From contig NZ_RYFF01000022.1 in the NCBI RefSeq assembly GCF_004138165.1, positions 27,205-91,204 on the forward strand: a DNA stretch of 64,000 bases, read 5' to 3'. Origin of the DNA: Candidatus Chloroploca sp. Khr17. Its GTDB lineage: Bacteria > Chloroflexota > Chloroflexia > Chloroflexales > Chloroflexaceae. Positions within the stretch are counted from its first letter, which is position 1; each line of letters starts with the position of its first letter. A model generated the notes under the pieces. That model was not told the origin of the DNA. It was given only the letters and a program-made list of their open reading frames with translations, and ran no database searches. This document shows, piece after piece, positions 36,212-44,497 of the stretch. The translations under genes and the position numbers were made by a program.

Positions 36212-38362
36212 ATGACTTTCAATCCCTACGCACTCATCCTGATTATCTCGGCGATCATCTCAGGGTCGCTGGCTGGCTATATCTGGCAGCGGCGAGCATC
36301 GATTCCAAGCGGCCTCCTTTTTACCTTGATGATGGTGTCCATTACCATCTGGTCGCTGGCTTATGGCCTTGAGTTGGCGAGTAGTGATTTTAGAACGATG
36401 CGCTTCTGGCTTAGCATAGAGTATTTTGGCATCGCGACGGCTCCGGTCTTCTGGTTGCTCTTTACCATCCGTTATACCGGGGGAAGCGATTGGCTTGATG
36501 ATTGGCGCGTGGCTTTGCTCTTCATTGTGCCTGCCCTGACGATCATCCTCAATCTTACCAATGAGCTCCACTATTTTTACTATACGTCGATCGCACTTGA
36601 TACCAGTGACGCTTTTCCGTTGCTTGCGCTGGAACGAGGCCCCTGGTATTGGTTCAATGTGGTCTATAGTTATCTTGCGATGGTGCTGGGGACGCTTATT
36701 CTGGTACGCTTTTGGCATCAGACACCCCGGCCTTATCGTGGTCAGACGACGATCTTGATCCTGGCAGCAGTCATTCCCCTGGGGCTCAATTTCCTCTATT
36801 TGCTCGGGTTTAGACCATTTGCGCATCTGGATCTCTCGCCAGTAGCCTTTACCGCCACCGGCATACTGGTCACCATTGGCATCGCTCGTTTGAGTCTCTT
36901 GAAGCTAAGTCCCATTGCCCGCAATACGCTTTTTGAGCATCTGCGTGATCCTGCACTCGTGATTGACCACGAAGGTCGCCTCACCGATTTCAACCAGGCG
37001 GCAACCAACGTGCTCGATCCAGTGCTCTACCAGCGCCTCGGCTGGTTTACCAATACGGCCCTGACGCAGTGGCCGGCCCTCGCTGATTTTTGTTATGCGC
37101 AGAGTGAGGAACATGCCGAGATCCATCTGGCAACAAGGCCCGGTGAGATCTATGAAGCAGTTCGTACCCCCCTCACTGATCGTCGACGTCGCAAGGTAGG
37201 CCAGATTGTCGTCTTGCACAATATTACTGCTCGCCATCAGAGTGAACAGGCCATGCGAATCAGTACGGCTCTTGCCCACGAACGGGTACGTACCCTCGAA
37301 GCCCTCAGTGCGACCTTTGCCGAAATTGCCACCGAGCATACGACGGATCGTTTGCTCCAGGCGATTGTGAGCCGCGTGGCGACGTTGCTCAAGGTGGAAC
37401 TGGCCGACTTGCTGATCTACGATGAGGCCGCTGATAATCTTATGGTCGCTGCTTCGTATCCTCCCGATCCGCAACGCTATGGCCGCCATCTCGCGTTCAA
37501 CGAGACGCCCCTGGGCTATGTGGCCTGTACCCGGCGGAGCCTGATCCTGCGGGCGAATCAAGATTGGGCCGAAGCGCTTCCCGGGATGTTGAACAGTGAG
37601 ATGAAGATGAGCCTCGCGGTTCCGTTGCTGCAAGGTGAACAACTTGTTGGAGTTCTCGGCGTGAGCAGCAATCTGCGCGAACGCGATTTTGACGGCGACG
37701 ACGAGCGTCTGCTGATGCTCTTTGCTCAACAGGCGACCGTCAGCCTGCTCAATACTCGGCTCTATACCCAGTTGTTGCTCGATCCATTGACTGAGATCAA
37801 TAATCGCGGACGCTTTTTCGAACTGGCCGAGAAGATCCTCGCCAATGCACTCGTCGAGGGTCGTTCGCTCGTGATTGCGTTGATCGATCTCGACCACTTC
37901 AAACAGGTCAATGATACCTATGGGCATCGCATGGGCGACGAGACCCTACGCCATATTGCGGTGCAATGCCGTGATCAATTGCCCCCCGAGGCCCTCCTTG
38001 GGCGGATTGGGGGTGAGGAGTTTGCAGTGCTGGTTGAGGACGAAGATGTGACAAATATCTATGCGTTGCTGGAAACCATGCGTGAACAGATCGCCGCACA
38101 ACCAATTAAAAGTGGCGATCAAACAATGCATATTACGGCCAGCATCGGCGTTGCGATCCTCAAACCTGATCACCCCGCAAGCATTGACCAGTTGCTCGAG
38201 CGCGCTGATCGTGCGCTCTATCGTGCGAAGAGCGGTGGGCGCAATCAGGTGCAGATCAGTTGCCCTGAAAAAGATGCTCCCAATGGCACCCCCTATGAGG
38301 GCGTCTCGGCCTTGACGGCCCATCAGTTATCACTGCTGCGGCGCTCGCAACGGGCACCTTAG
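36212..38362 (+). CDS. 7TM-PAS-GAF diguanylate cyclase
   Basis: A 716-residue membrane sensor that should make c-di-GMP. Residues 1-225 form a seven-helix histidine-kinase-type N-terminal sensor domain (helices at about 5-25, 33-53, 65-85, 95-115, 145-165, 178-198, 205-225). A short PAS (about 235-345, VIDHEGRLTDFN ... VLHNITARH) and a GAF domain (about 360-520) follow. The GGDEF domain (about 525-680) has DPLTEINNRGRFFE, ALIDLDHFKQVNDTYGHRMGD and an intact catalytic GGEEF. The RxxD inhibitory site expected five residues before GGEEF is absent (PPEA), so product feedback is probably missing. No EAL or HD-GYP domain is encoded nearby. Confidence 0.93.
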   Translation: MTFNPYALILIISAIISGSLAGYIWQRRASIPSGLLFTLMMVSITIWSLAYGLELASSDFRTMRFWLSIEYFGIATAPVFWLLFTIRYTGGSDWLDDWRVALLFIVPALTIILNLTNELHYFYYTSIALDTSDAFPLLALERGPWYWFNVVYSYLAMVLGTLILVRFWHQTPRPYRGQTTILILAAVIPLGLNFLYLLGFRPFAHLDLSPVAFTATGILVTIGIARLSLLKLSPIARNTLFEHLRDPALVIDHEGRLTDFNQAATNVLDPVLYQRLGWFTNTALTQWPALADFCYAQSEEHAEIHLATRPGEIYEAVRTPLTDRRRRKVGQIVVLHNITARHQSEQAMRISTALAHERVRTLEALSATFAEIATEHTTDRLLQAIVSRVATLLKVELADLLIYDEAADNLMVAASYPPDPQRYGRHLAFNETPLGYVACTRRSLILRANQDWAEALPGMLNSEMKMSLAVPLLQGEQLVGVLGVSSNLRERDFDGDDERLLMLFAQQATVSLLNTRLYTQLLLDPLTEINNRGRFFELAEKILANALVEGRSLVIALIDLDHFKQVNDTYGHRMGDETLRHIAVQCRDQLPPEALLGRIGGEEFAVLVEDEDVTNIYALLETMREQIAAQPIKSGDQTMHITASIGVAILKPDHPASIDQLLERADRALYRAKSGGRNQVQISCPEKDAPNGTPYEGVSALTAHQLSLLRRSQRAP

Positions 38363-38388
38363 GGACAAAACTTTTCAAAAAAGAGGTT

Positions 38389-38463
38389 TTTTTGACGCAA
38401 AGGCGCGAAGACGCAAAGCTACGTGTAGCGATGCTTCAAACCTTTGCGCCTTTGCGTCAATCC
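38389..38463. repeat. TTTGACGCAAAGG repeat copy 4, as an inverted pair
   Basis: TTGACGCAAAGGCGC (38392-38406) and GCGCCTTTGCGTCAA (38446-38460) are perfect inverted copies of the dispersed repeat core, separated by 39 bases. The pair sits between convergent stop codons at 38362 and 38467 and could form a terminator-like hairpin. Confidence 0.8.
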
Positions 38464-38466
38464 GGG

Positions 38467-39735
38467 TCAACTACCGAGTACCGGTTCGGCCATGCTGCCA
38501 TCCTGGCCTTCGATCAATTCGATCAGCGGGGCCACATACGGCTCGGCCCAGGCAGGTCGCTGCACCCCAACATAGATGCTCAGGGCAATGAGCGCAATAA
38601 AGAAGAGGTTGATGAGCATGCGGATGAATCCGGCGAGTCGTGACACACACCCGCGTCGTTTGCGCTTTGGTTGCGCCGCTGGTGCCTGAGGCACAACAGG
38701 TTGTGGTGCCGGTGGGGATGCAATCTTGCCGGGAGCCACCGCCGGTGAGGGAACAACCTTGCCGGGGGTCACCGCCGGTGGCGCAGCAACTTGTGCCGCA
38801 GCAGCCTGAGGGATGCGGACGGTTGGGGGGGCCACGCGCACCTGCGGTCGTTGGGGGGCTGCCTGTGGCATAAGCGCTCGGCGAAAGGCCTGAACAGTTG
38901 CAAAACGATCCTGAGGCACCTTCTGCAAGGCCTGCTGCAGCGCATCACTTGTCCGTTGGGAAATGGTTGGCACAAGGTTCCGCGCTGCCGGGTAGCTAAA
39001 CGGCAGTTGATCGGTTGGATCACGGCCCGTCAGCAGATGGTGCAGGGTGGCAGCCATGGCGTAGATATCAGATTGAGGTGTTGCCAGACCTTGATACTGT
39101 TCGGGGGGCGCATAGCCCGGGGTGCCAATCTGTGTCCCCCGTTCGGTTGGCTTGAAAAGCTTGGTAATGCCAAAGTCAACCACCTTGATCCCATCGTGCT
39201 CGTGCTCAACCATCACATTCGAGGGCTTCATATCACGGTAGATCAGCCCCTTACCATGCAGATGTTCCAGCACATCGCAGATCTGATCAGCCCATACCAG
39301 CACACGCTGCTCAGCAAAAGGGCCTGTCCGCTGCACCAGTTCCTCGAGATCGTCGCCACGCACAAAATCCATCGTCAGATAGTGGCGGCCCTCATCGCGA
39401 AAATGGCTATAGACCCGTGGGATGCGCGGGTGATTGAGCCGTTGCAATATCTCGGCCTCGTCATTGAACCGCTGGATCGCCTCCTGCCGCTCATTGGCGT
39501 TGGTAAAACGATCATGCATCTCCTTGATCGCATAGACCTTGCCTTGCTCGTCAAGGCCTTCATAGATCGCCCCCTGCCCACCCTGCTTGATCACCCGCGT
39601 AATGACATACCGACGGGGATCGCTCGGGCGGTCGTTATTGAGCATCACGTCATGCCCGCAGTGTTGGCAAAAGCGTGCGCGGCGCAAGTTTTGCTGATGA
39701 CACATAGGACAGAGGATGTGCGTCACGTCGTCCAT
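38467..39735 (-). CDS. Zinc-ribbon Ser/Thr protein kinase, membrane-anchored
   Basis: A 422-residue Hanks-type kinase. An N-terminal zinc ribbon has Cys9, Cys12, Cys23 and Cys26. The kinase domain (about 38-285) has IKQGGQGAIYEG as glycine loop, the Lys of VYAIKEM, the catalytic loop IYRDMKPSN (Tyr in place of the usual His of HRD) and VVDFGITK. A proline/alanine-rich linker leads to a single C-terminal membrane helix (LINLFFIALIALSIYVGV, about 380-398) and a short tail. With the helix near the C-terminus, the kinase faces the cytoplasm. The ATG at 39735 has GGAG close upstream. No partner phosphatase is adjacent. Confidence 0.9.
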   Translation of the reverse strand: MDDVTHILCPMCHQQNLRRARFCQHCGHDVMLNNDRPSDPRRYVITRVIKQGGQGAIYEGLDEQGKVYAIKEMHDRFTNANERQEAIQRFNDEAEILQRLNHPRIPRVYSHFRDEGRHYLTMDFVRGDDLEELVQRTGPFAEQRVLVWADQICDVLEHLHGKGLIYRDMKPSNVMVEHEHDGIKVVDFGITKLFKPTERGTQIGTPGYAPPEQYQGLATPQSDIYAMAATLHHLLTGRDPTDQLPFSYPAARNLVPTISQRTSDALQQALQKVPQDRFATVQAFRRALMPQAAPQRPQVRVAPPTVRIPQAAAAQVAAPPAVTPGKVVPSPAVAPGKIASPPAPQPVVPQAPAAQPKRKRRGCVSRLAGFIRMLINLFFIALIALSIYVGVQRPAWAEPYVAPLIELIEGQDGSMAEPVLGS

Positions 39736-39873
39736 AGCGCTCCAGACTGGCAGGGTAATGAGGGCAACCATACCCACAGCGTAGCAGGCCCATTCGCTTC
39801 AGGCAAACCGAAGCTATGAGATTGACGTTGTGCAGGGCAAATTTGTTGCACGGGCCTGCGCCCGATACGCCTT

Positions 39874-39913
39874 CCTGAGCAGTACGTGGGCTGTAGGCCC
39901 CGTACTGCTCAGG
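39874..39913. repeat. Hairpin with GGGCTGTAGGCCC centre
   Basis: CCTGAGCAGTACG (39874-39886) pairs with CGTACTGCTCAGG (39901-39913), and the centre GGGCTGTAGGCCC can pair on. The same GGCTGTAGGCC centre occurs in the 53.36 kb hairpin, although the outer arms differ. It lies just after the era stop. Confidence 0.78.
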
Positions 39914-39919
39914 TTACCC

Positions 39920-41524
39920 CTATTTCCAATCTTTTTTGCGATACCCAAGCCAGTTGAGCGCGTTGGCATCGTCACGCCAGTTGGGGCGAACTTTGACCCA
40001 GAGATCGAGGAAGACCTGGTGCCCAAGCATGCGCTCTATTTCGTAGCGTGCCGCGGTACCGATCTTTTTGAGCATCGCGCCACCCCCGCCGATGACAATC
40101 GCTTTCTGGCCTTCGCGCTCCACATTGATCGTCATGCGGATGTAGGTGCCATTGTCGCGGGGTTCCCATTCGTCAACCTCAACGGCGACGGCATGGGGAA
40201 CTTCCTGTTGCGTATGGTAGAGCACCTTTTCGCGCACAAACTCGGCGGCGAGTTGCTGTTCGTGCTGGTCAGTCACCTGATCGTCAGGGTAGAGCGGCGG
40301 GCCAAGGGGCAAACGCAGTTCGAACGCCTCGATCAAGGCATCGAGACCCAATCCTCGTTGGGCCGAGATAGCCAGTTCCAATTCCCACGCGCCAAGCGCC
40401 CGGTACGCTTCGAGATATGACTCACCGATCGTGCGTGGTGGGAGATCAACCTTATTGAGGATCAGCACCGCGTGGCCGCGTACCCGTTGCACCTGGGCCG
40501 CAATCTGGCGGTCGAGTTGCGATGGAGGCTGGCTGATATCAACCATAAAACCGATCACATCCGCGTTGGGGAGCGTCCGTTCAGCCATCTCGACCATCAT
40601 GCGCCCGAGGGCGTGATTCGGCTTGTGAATACCGGGGGTGTCAACAAAGATGATCTGAGCATGGGGACGATTGAGGATGCCACGCAGCGGCACCCGGGTT
40701 GTCTGAGGTTGGGGTGAGACAATCGCCACCTTTTGACCAAGCAACGCATTGAGCAAGGTACTCTTGCCGACATTTGGTTTGCCAACCAACGCGACAAACC
40801 CCGAACGAAAATCGGCAGGGAGGTTGGGCAATGGCTCAGGTGATCCCGGCGCAGCCGAGGCAAGGGTCGCTGCATGTGGGGGCGCAGGTTGAGCAGCGCT
40901 TGAAGGGACATCAGCGTCGGCGTCAAGCGCAGGTGCGGGTGTGAGCGTGGGGAAGACGTCTGCGTCGGGATCAACCGGAGCAACCCTGGCGGGAGCAGCT
41001 GCATCGAGGTCAGCCGAAGCAGCCTCGCCAGGGCCAACCGCATCGAGGTCAGCCGGCGCAACCTCGGGTTGGCTAAAGACAACTGGCCCATCACCAAGAG
41101 CGGACTCTGGTTCATCAAGAAGAACCAGGATTGGTGCGAGCGCAGCGAGGGTTTCAGGTGTTGCGAGTGGAGGCGGGAGCACAAGCTCGATCCCGAGGAT
41201 CGTCTCATCGGCATCAAGATCGAGGATCGCCGTCTCGACGAGAGGCACCCGTTCAACAGGAACGGACTGAGCGAGCGTGATCAGCAGCACGCCCGAGCTC
41301 GTATTCAAAGAGTCGTAATCACCATCGAGCACCAGATCAAGCTGAGCGAGGGTCACCTCGTCATCAAGTTCTACTTGCAGGGCGACCAGACGGCCTTGGG
41401 CATCAAGCAAGAGCGCAGCAGGATACTCGAGCACCGCCACGGCCTGACCTTCTTGAAGGAGCGTAAAATAGACATAGAGGGTTCGAGCCTCGGCGTCAAA
41501 CGAAGCTTGCAGCATGGGTATCAC
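39920..41524 (-). CDS. era: GTPase Era with a long N-terminal DUF2283-like extension
   Basis: A 534-residue protein, about 230 residues longer than ordinary Era (around 300). The C-terminal 300 residues are a complete Era: G1 GKPNVGKST near 246-256, G2/G3 TTRVPLRGIL and DTPGIHKP, G4 NKVD and G5 AISAQRG, then a KH domain with GQKAIVIGGGGAMLKKIG. Era binds 16S rRNA and helps 30S assembly. Residues 1-135 look like two DUF2283-type units (SFDAEARTLYVYF with LLDAQGRLVALQVEL; then ILDLDADETILGIEL), joined to Era by an Ala/Pro/Asp-rich linker (about 135-235). The GTG start overlaps the minE stop by four bases, so it is coupled to the min operon. Confidence 0.93.
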   Translation of the reverse strand: MIPMLQASFDAEARTLYVYFTLLQEGQAVAVLEYPAALLLDAQGRLVALQVELDDEVTLAQLDLVLDGDYDSLNTSSGVLLITLAQSVPVERVPLVETAILDLDADETILGIELVLPPPLATPETLAALAPILVLLDEPESALGDGPVVFSQPEVAPADLDAVGPGEAASADLDAAAPARVAPVDPDADVFPTLTPAPALDADADVPSSAAQPAPPHAATLASAAPGSPEPLPNLPADFRSGFVALVGKPNVGKSTLLNALLGQKVAIVSPQPQTTRVPLRGILNRPHAQIIFVDTPGIHKPNHALGRMMVEMAERTLPNADVIGFMVDISQPPSQLDRQIAAQVQRVRGHAVLILNKVDLPPRTIGESYLEAYRALGAWELELAISAQRGLGLDALIEAFELRLPLGPPLYPDDQVTDQHEQQLAAEFVREKVLYHTQQEVPHAVAVEVDEWEPRDNGTYIRMTINVEREGQKAIVIGGGGAMLKKIGTAARYEIERMLGHQVFLDLWVKVRPNWRDDANALNWLGYRKKDWK

Positions 41525-41787
41525 TCATCTCGGCCACGTTTCAGTGGAATTTCGGCTTTCAAATGATCATTTGCCTCCCCGCGAAGCAAGGTAACTTCAA
41601 TCTGATCAGAGTCAACATGGGGCAAATAGCGTGAAAGCACTTCAGCCATTTCAATTTTCATCTGTTCAAGCATATCGGGGGTCAGCTTATAGCGATCGTC
41701 TACCAGCACCATCATCAGACGCTGCTTGGCAACACTGGCGCTGCGATCGCGGCGCCCTCCCCCAAAGAGATTGCCTAAAAAGCCCAC
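41521..41787 (-). CDS. minE: Cell division topological specificity factor MinE
   Basis: An 88-residue MinE of normal length. It drives MinD off the membrane and so sets the division-site oscillation. The N-terminal membrane-targeting helix (MGFLGNLFGG) and the MinD-binding segment ASVAKQRLMMVLVDDRYKL are followed by the dimerisation domain (MEEMAEVLSRYLPHVDSDQIEVTLL-like strand and helix). Its stop overlaps the era start. Confidence 0.94.
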   Translation of the reverse strand: MGFLGNLFGGGRRDRSASVAKQRLMMVLVDDRYKLTPDMLEQMKIEMAEVLSRYLPHVDSDQIEVTLLRGEANDHLKAEIPLKRGRDE

Positions 41788-41802
41788 AGCAGGGTCCTTT
41801 CG

Positions 41803-42603
41803 CTACGTACGGCGGCGTCCAAAGATTCCAAAAAAGCGTTCAAGCACACCAGGCTGATCCTGGAGGGGCAGGAACGGCACTTCTTCCCCATTGAGGCGGC
41901 GAGCAATATTCAGAAACGCCCGACCAGCCAGCGAATGCTGGTCATAGACAGCGGCCTCGCCGCGGTTCGTCGAGGTCACAATAGCCTCATCATCGGGCAC
42001 AATGCCAAGCAGATTGATCGCGAGCAACTCAATCACATCCTCAACCGACAGCATCTCACCACGATTAACGAGGCGCGGCTTAATCCGATTCACAATCAGA
42101 CTCGGCGTCCCCTTTTCAGCCGCCTCGACGAGCCCAACAATGCGATCGGCATCACGGACGGCCGACACCTCGGGCGTGGTAACAATAATCACCTCATCAG
42201 CCCCAACGATCGCATTACGAAAACCGCCTTCGATACCAGCGGGGCTATCAATCAAGATAAAATCAAACTCGGTACGCAACTGATTAGTCAAATAGACCAT
42301 CTGCTCAGGGCTTACGGCATCTTTATCGCGTGTCTGGGCTGCGGGAAGCAGGCAGAGTTCAGGTAAGCGTTTATCTTTAATGAGGGCTTGGCGGAGGCGT
42401 GCGCGACCTTCGACCACATCAACCAGATCATAGACAATACGATTTTCGAGGCCCATCACCACATCAAGATTCCGCAACCCGATATCAGCATCCATCACAG
42501 CCACGCGTGCGCCTCGCATAGCCAGCGCTGTACCGAGATTCGCCGTTGTTGTTGTCTTGCCGACACCGCCTTTGCCCGAGGTGATGGTAATAACGCGCGC
42601 CAT
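41803..42603 (-). CDS. minD: Septum site-determining ATPase MinD
   Basis: A 266-residue ParA/MinD-type ATPase. The deviant Walker A is TSGKGGVGKTTTT, Walker B includes FILIDSPAGIEGGF, and the C-terminal amphipathic membrane helix is GVLERFFGIFGRRR. It recruits MinC to the membrane away from mid-cell. The ATG at 42603 is the start of the conserved domain, with GGAG upstream; the longer frame would run back through the minC-minD gap. It lies 15 bases before minE. Confidence 0.96.
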   Translation of the reverse strand: MARVITITSGKGGVGKTTTTANLGTALAMRGARVAVMDADIGLRNLDVVMGLENRIVYDLVDVVEGRARLRQALIKDKRLPELCLLPAAQTRDKDAVSPEQMVYLTNQLRTEFDFILIDSPAGIEGGFRNAIVGADEVIIVTTPEVSAVRDADRIVGLVEAAEKGTPSLIVNRIKPRLVNRGEMLSVEDVIELLAINLLGIVPDDEAIVTSTNRGEAAVYDQHSLAGRAFLNIARRLNGEEVPFLPLQDQPGVLERFFGIFGRRRT

Positions 42604-42672
42604 AGACACTCCACTCGCTCCGAGCCAGATCAAAGAAGTCAGCGGGAAAGCCACCTCCTTCAACCTGACCCA

Positions 42673-43353
42673 TTACCGCTTATAGTTTTCCCACGACTCA
42701 ACGACAATCTGATGCTGCTCAATCCGTGCAACCTCGGGCACATGCGGCCCATTGCTCCGCGGAGGGGTTGTTGCGATCTGATCGGCGATGCGCAACTGAG
42801 TTGGTGACAACTCGAGGGCGCAGATGACTACCTCGGCATTGCCGAGGGCCCCAGCGTGAACAAAACCACGCAACCGCCCCCAGACGATAACGCTGCCCCC
42901 GGCAATCAATTCACCGCCGGGATTGAGATCGCCAATCAGCGTAATATGCCCACTATGACGAAGCACCTGCCCCGAGCGCACCGTCCGTGTCAGCAGCAAG
43001 GCTTCGCTTTCAGGGGCAAGGGAAGGGGTACCCGGGGGCGGATCGGCATAGCGAGGCAAGGGACGGGCCGTGATCCCAACGGCACGCGCAGCATTGCGTG
43101 CTTCACGTGCATTGGCACTGAGCGCATCGGCAACGACACCATGATGTTGCAACAGGTTCAACAATTCACTCAACTGGATCTCATCAAGGGATCGTTCACC
43201 AAGTTCGAGAGTCAGGCGTGCGCCATTGAAAAAAGCCTGGTTCTGCGTCAACTGCTGTTCAAGCTGAACCAGCAGAGCAGGCCAATCAGCAGTATCATCG
43301 AAGCGCATCCGTAACCCGTCGCGCCCACCTTTGATGCTAATCAGGTCGCTCAT
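42673..43353 (-). CDS. minC: Septum site-determining protein MinC
   Basis: A 226-residue MinC, the FtsZ polymerisation inhibitor positioned by MinD. The N-terminal domain (about 1-110) is divergent; the C-terminal beta-helix is clear (VRSGQVLRHSGHITLIGDLNPGGELIAGGSVIVWGRLRGFVHAG, cited in parts: GHITLIGDLNPGGEL and SVIVWGRLRGFVHAG). It is first in the minC-minD-minE-era run. Confidence 0.92.
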   Translation of the reverse strand: MSDLISIKGGRDGLRMRFDDTADWPALLVQLEQQLTQNQAFFNGARLTLELGERSLDEIQLSELLNLLQHHGVVADALSANAREARNAARAVGITARPLPRYADPPPGTPSLAPESEALLLTRTVRSGQVLRHSGHITLIGDLNPGGELIAGGSVIVWGRLRGFVHAGALGNAEVVICALELSPTQLRIADQIATTPPRSNGPHVPEVARIEQHQIVVESWENYKR

Positions 43354-43391
43354 GAGCCCATTGCCTAATTTGAACGAAAGAAATTCTCTAA

Positions 43392-43400
43392 ATTATAGCA
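43392..43400 (-). promoter_or_regulatory. Extended -10 promoter of the min operon
   Basis: On the minus strand TGCTATAAT (TGN plus TATAAT) lies 39 bases before the minC ATG. No clear -35, as is common for extended -10 promoters. Confidence 0.5.
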
Positions 43401-43490
43401 CAGATACCTACGCGGTGATCTGCTAGCGTAATACCTCTGAACGCGCTATACTGTTAAGATACGCCGCGAGCAACCATCAGGAGGATACGC

Positions 43491-43940
43491 GTGTTACAGC
43501 CAGAGGATCTATCTCCGACGCTTGAGGGGTTTACCCAGCGCGAATATGATTTGTTGCGCCGTGAGCTTGCCGAAGCGCAACAGGCCGTGCGCGGGTTACG
43601 CCGTCAACTCGACAAAGCTATTGCGGCGTTTGGTGAAGCGCAACGCGCCCATGCCAAGATGGTAGCGACCTTGACCGAGACGATGCGTGAAAATACGACC
43701 CTCACCAACGAACGCGACCTCTGGCGGGCACGTGCTCAGCGCCTGGCTTCGGGGGTAGCGCATGAGGCCGATTACGGCAAACCAGTGATTGATATTACCG
43801 CGCTGGCCGGTCAAATCACGGAAGATGAAGTGAATGCTATCCGCAAAGCGATGGCGCGCCTCCATCATCCTGATGTCGGCGGCAATCCCGATCGTATGAA
43901 GGCGTGGAACGCCGCCCTTGATCGCATTGGCAAGCTGTGA
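43491..43940 (+). CDS. Coiled-coil protein with C-terminal J-domain-like motif, 149 aa
   Basis: The first 85 residues form a charged coiled coil (REYDLLRRELAEAQQAVRGLR ... TETMRENTTLTNERDLW, cited in parts). The C-terminal 45 residues (TEDEVNAIRKAMARLHHPDVGG, then PDRMKAWNAALDRIG) have the helix-HPD-helix pattern of a DnaJ domain, with the HPD tripeptide near residue 127. It might stimulate a DnaK ATPase or be a degenerate J-like protein. The GTG start has AGGAGG six bases upstream. It is divergent from minC and convergent with marR-like; no dnaK is near. Confidence 0.75.
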   Translation: MLQPEDLSPTLEGFTQREYDLLRRELAEAQQAVRGLRRQLDKAIAAFGEAQRAHAKMVATLTETMRENTTLTNERDLWRARAQRLASGVAHEADYGKPVIDITALAGQITEDEVNAIRKAMARLHHPDVGGNPDRMKAWNAALDRIGKL

Positions 43941-43953
43941 TCGTCAATCATTG

Positions 43954-44412
43954 CTAGGCGTTGTCGCTCAGATCACGATGCAAGCTCGTTCGGAGCTTTT
44001 CGAGCAACGACGCGAGCACCTCTTGTTCCGCCGGCTCTAGCAACCCCATCCGCCGCTCGACCGCTGCATTATGTAATGCCGAGGCCTTTGCACACAGTGC
44101 ATACCCTTCACTAGTCAAAAGAAGCCGCTGGGCACGGCGGTCGTCAGGGTCAGGCGTGCGCTGAACGAGGCCACTTGCCTCTAGGCGATCAACCAGACGC
44201 GTAATCGTGCTCTTGACACACAGCAACTCAGCGCCAATATCTGTTAGACGTCGACCCTGTTCTAGATCAAGCCGTTGCAGAACCGCAAATTCGAGTGGGG
44301 TAAGCCGGGTTATGGCGAGAATTCGCCGGTCGCCGTCGTCAAGGAGAACATAGATATCGTGGATGAGGCGATGCTGCTGCAAGGCCAGCGACGCAAGGCT
44401 CAGTGGGGCCAT
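43954..44412 (-). CDS. MarR-family transcriptional regulator
   Basis: A 152-residue winged-helix repressor. The DNA-binding core reads LTPLEFAVLQRLDLEQGRRLTDI, CVKSTITRLVDRLEASGLVQR and the wing TPDPDDRRAQRLLLTSEG. The ATG at 44412 is chosen over longer in-frame options because GAGGG lies six bases upstream. Its upstream region holds an inverted repeat typical of a MarR operator, so it is probably self-regulated and could also affect the divergent cyclo-ligase gene. The ligand is not evident. Confidence 0.88.
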   Translation of the reverse strand: MAPLSLASLALQQHRLIHDIYVLLDDGDRRILAITRLTPLEFAVLQRLDLEQGRRLTDIGAELLCVKSTITRLVDRLEASGLVQRTPDPDDRRAQRLLLTSEGYALCAKASALHNAAVERRMGLLEPAEQEVLASLLEKLRTSLHRDLSDNA

Positions 44413-44428
44413 AAGTAACCCTCTCATG

Positions 44429-44448
44429 TGCAATAGTTGCAAGTGCAA
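44429..44448. promoter_or_regulatory. Candidate MarR operator
   Basis: Two overlapping palindromes, TGCAATAGTTGCA (44429-44441) and TTGCAAGTGCAA (44437-44448), lie between the marR-like gene and the cyclo-ligase gene, 17-36 bases before the former's start. Confidence 0.55.
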
Positions 44449-44497
44449 GTAAGTATAGAAGCGGAATGTGACAACGTCAAGAGATGATGTGTAAACC

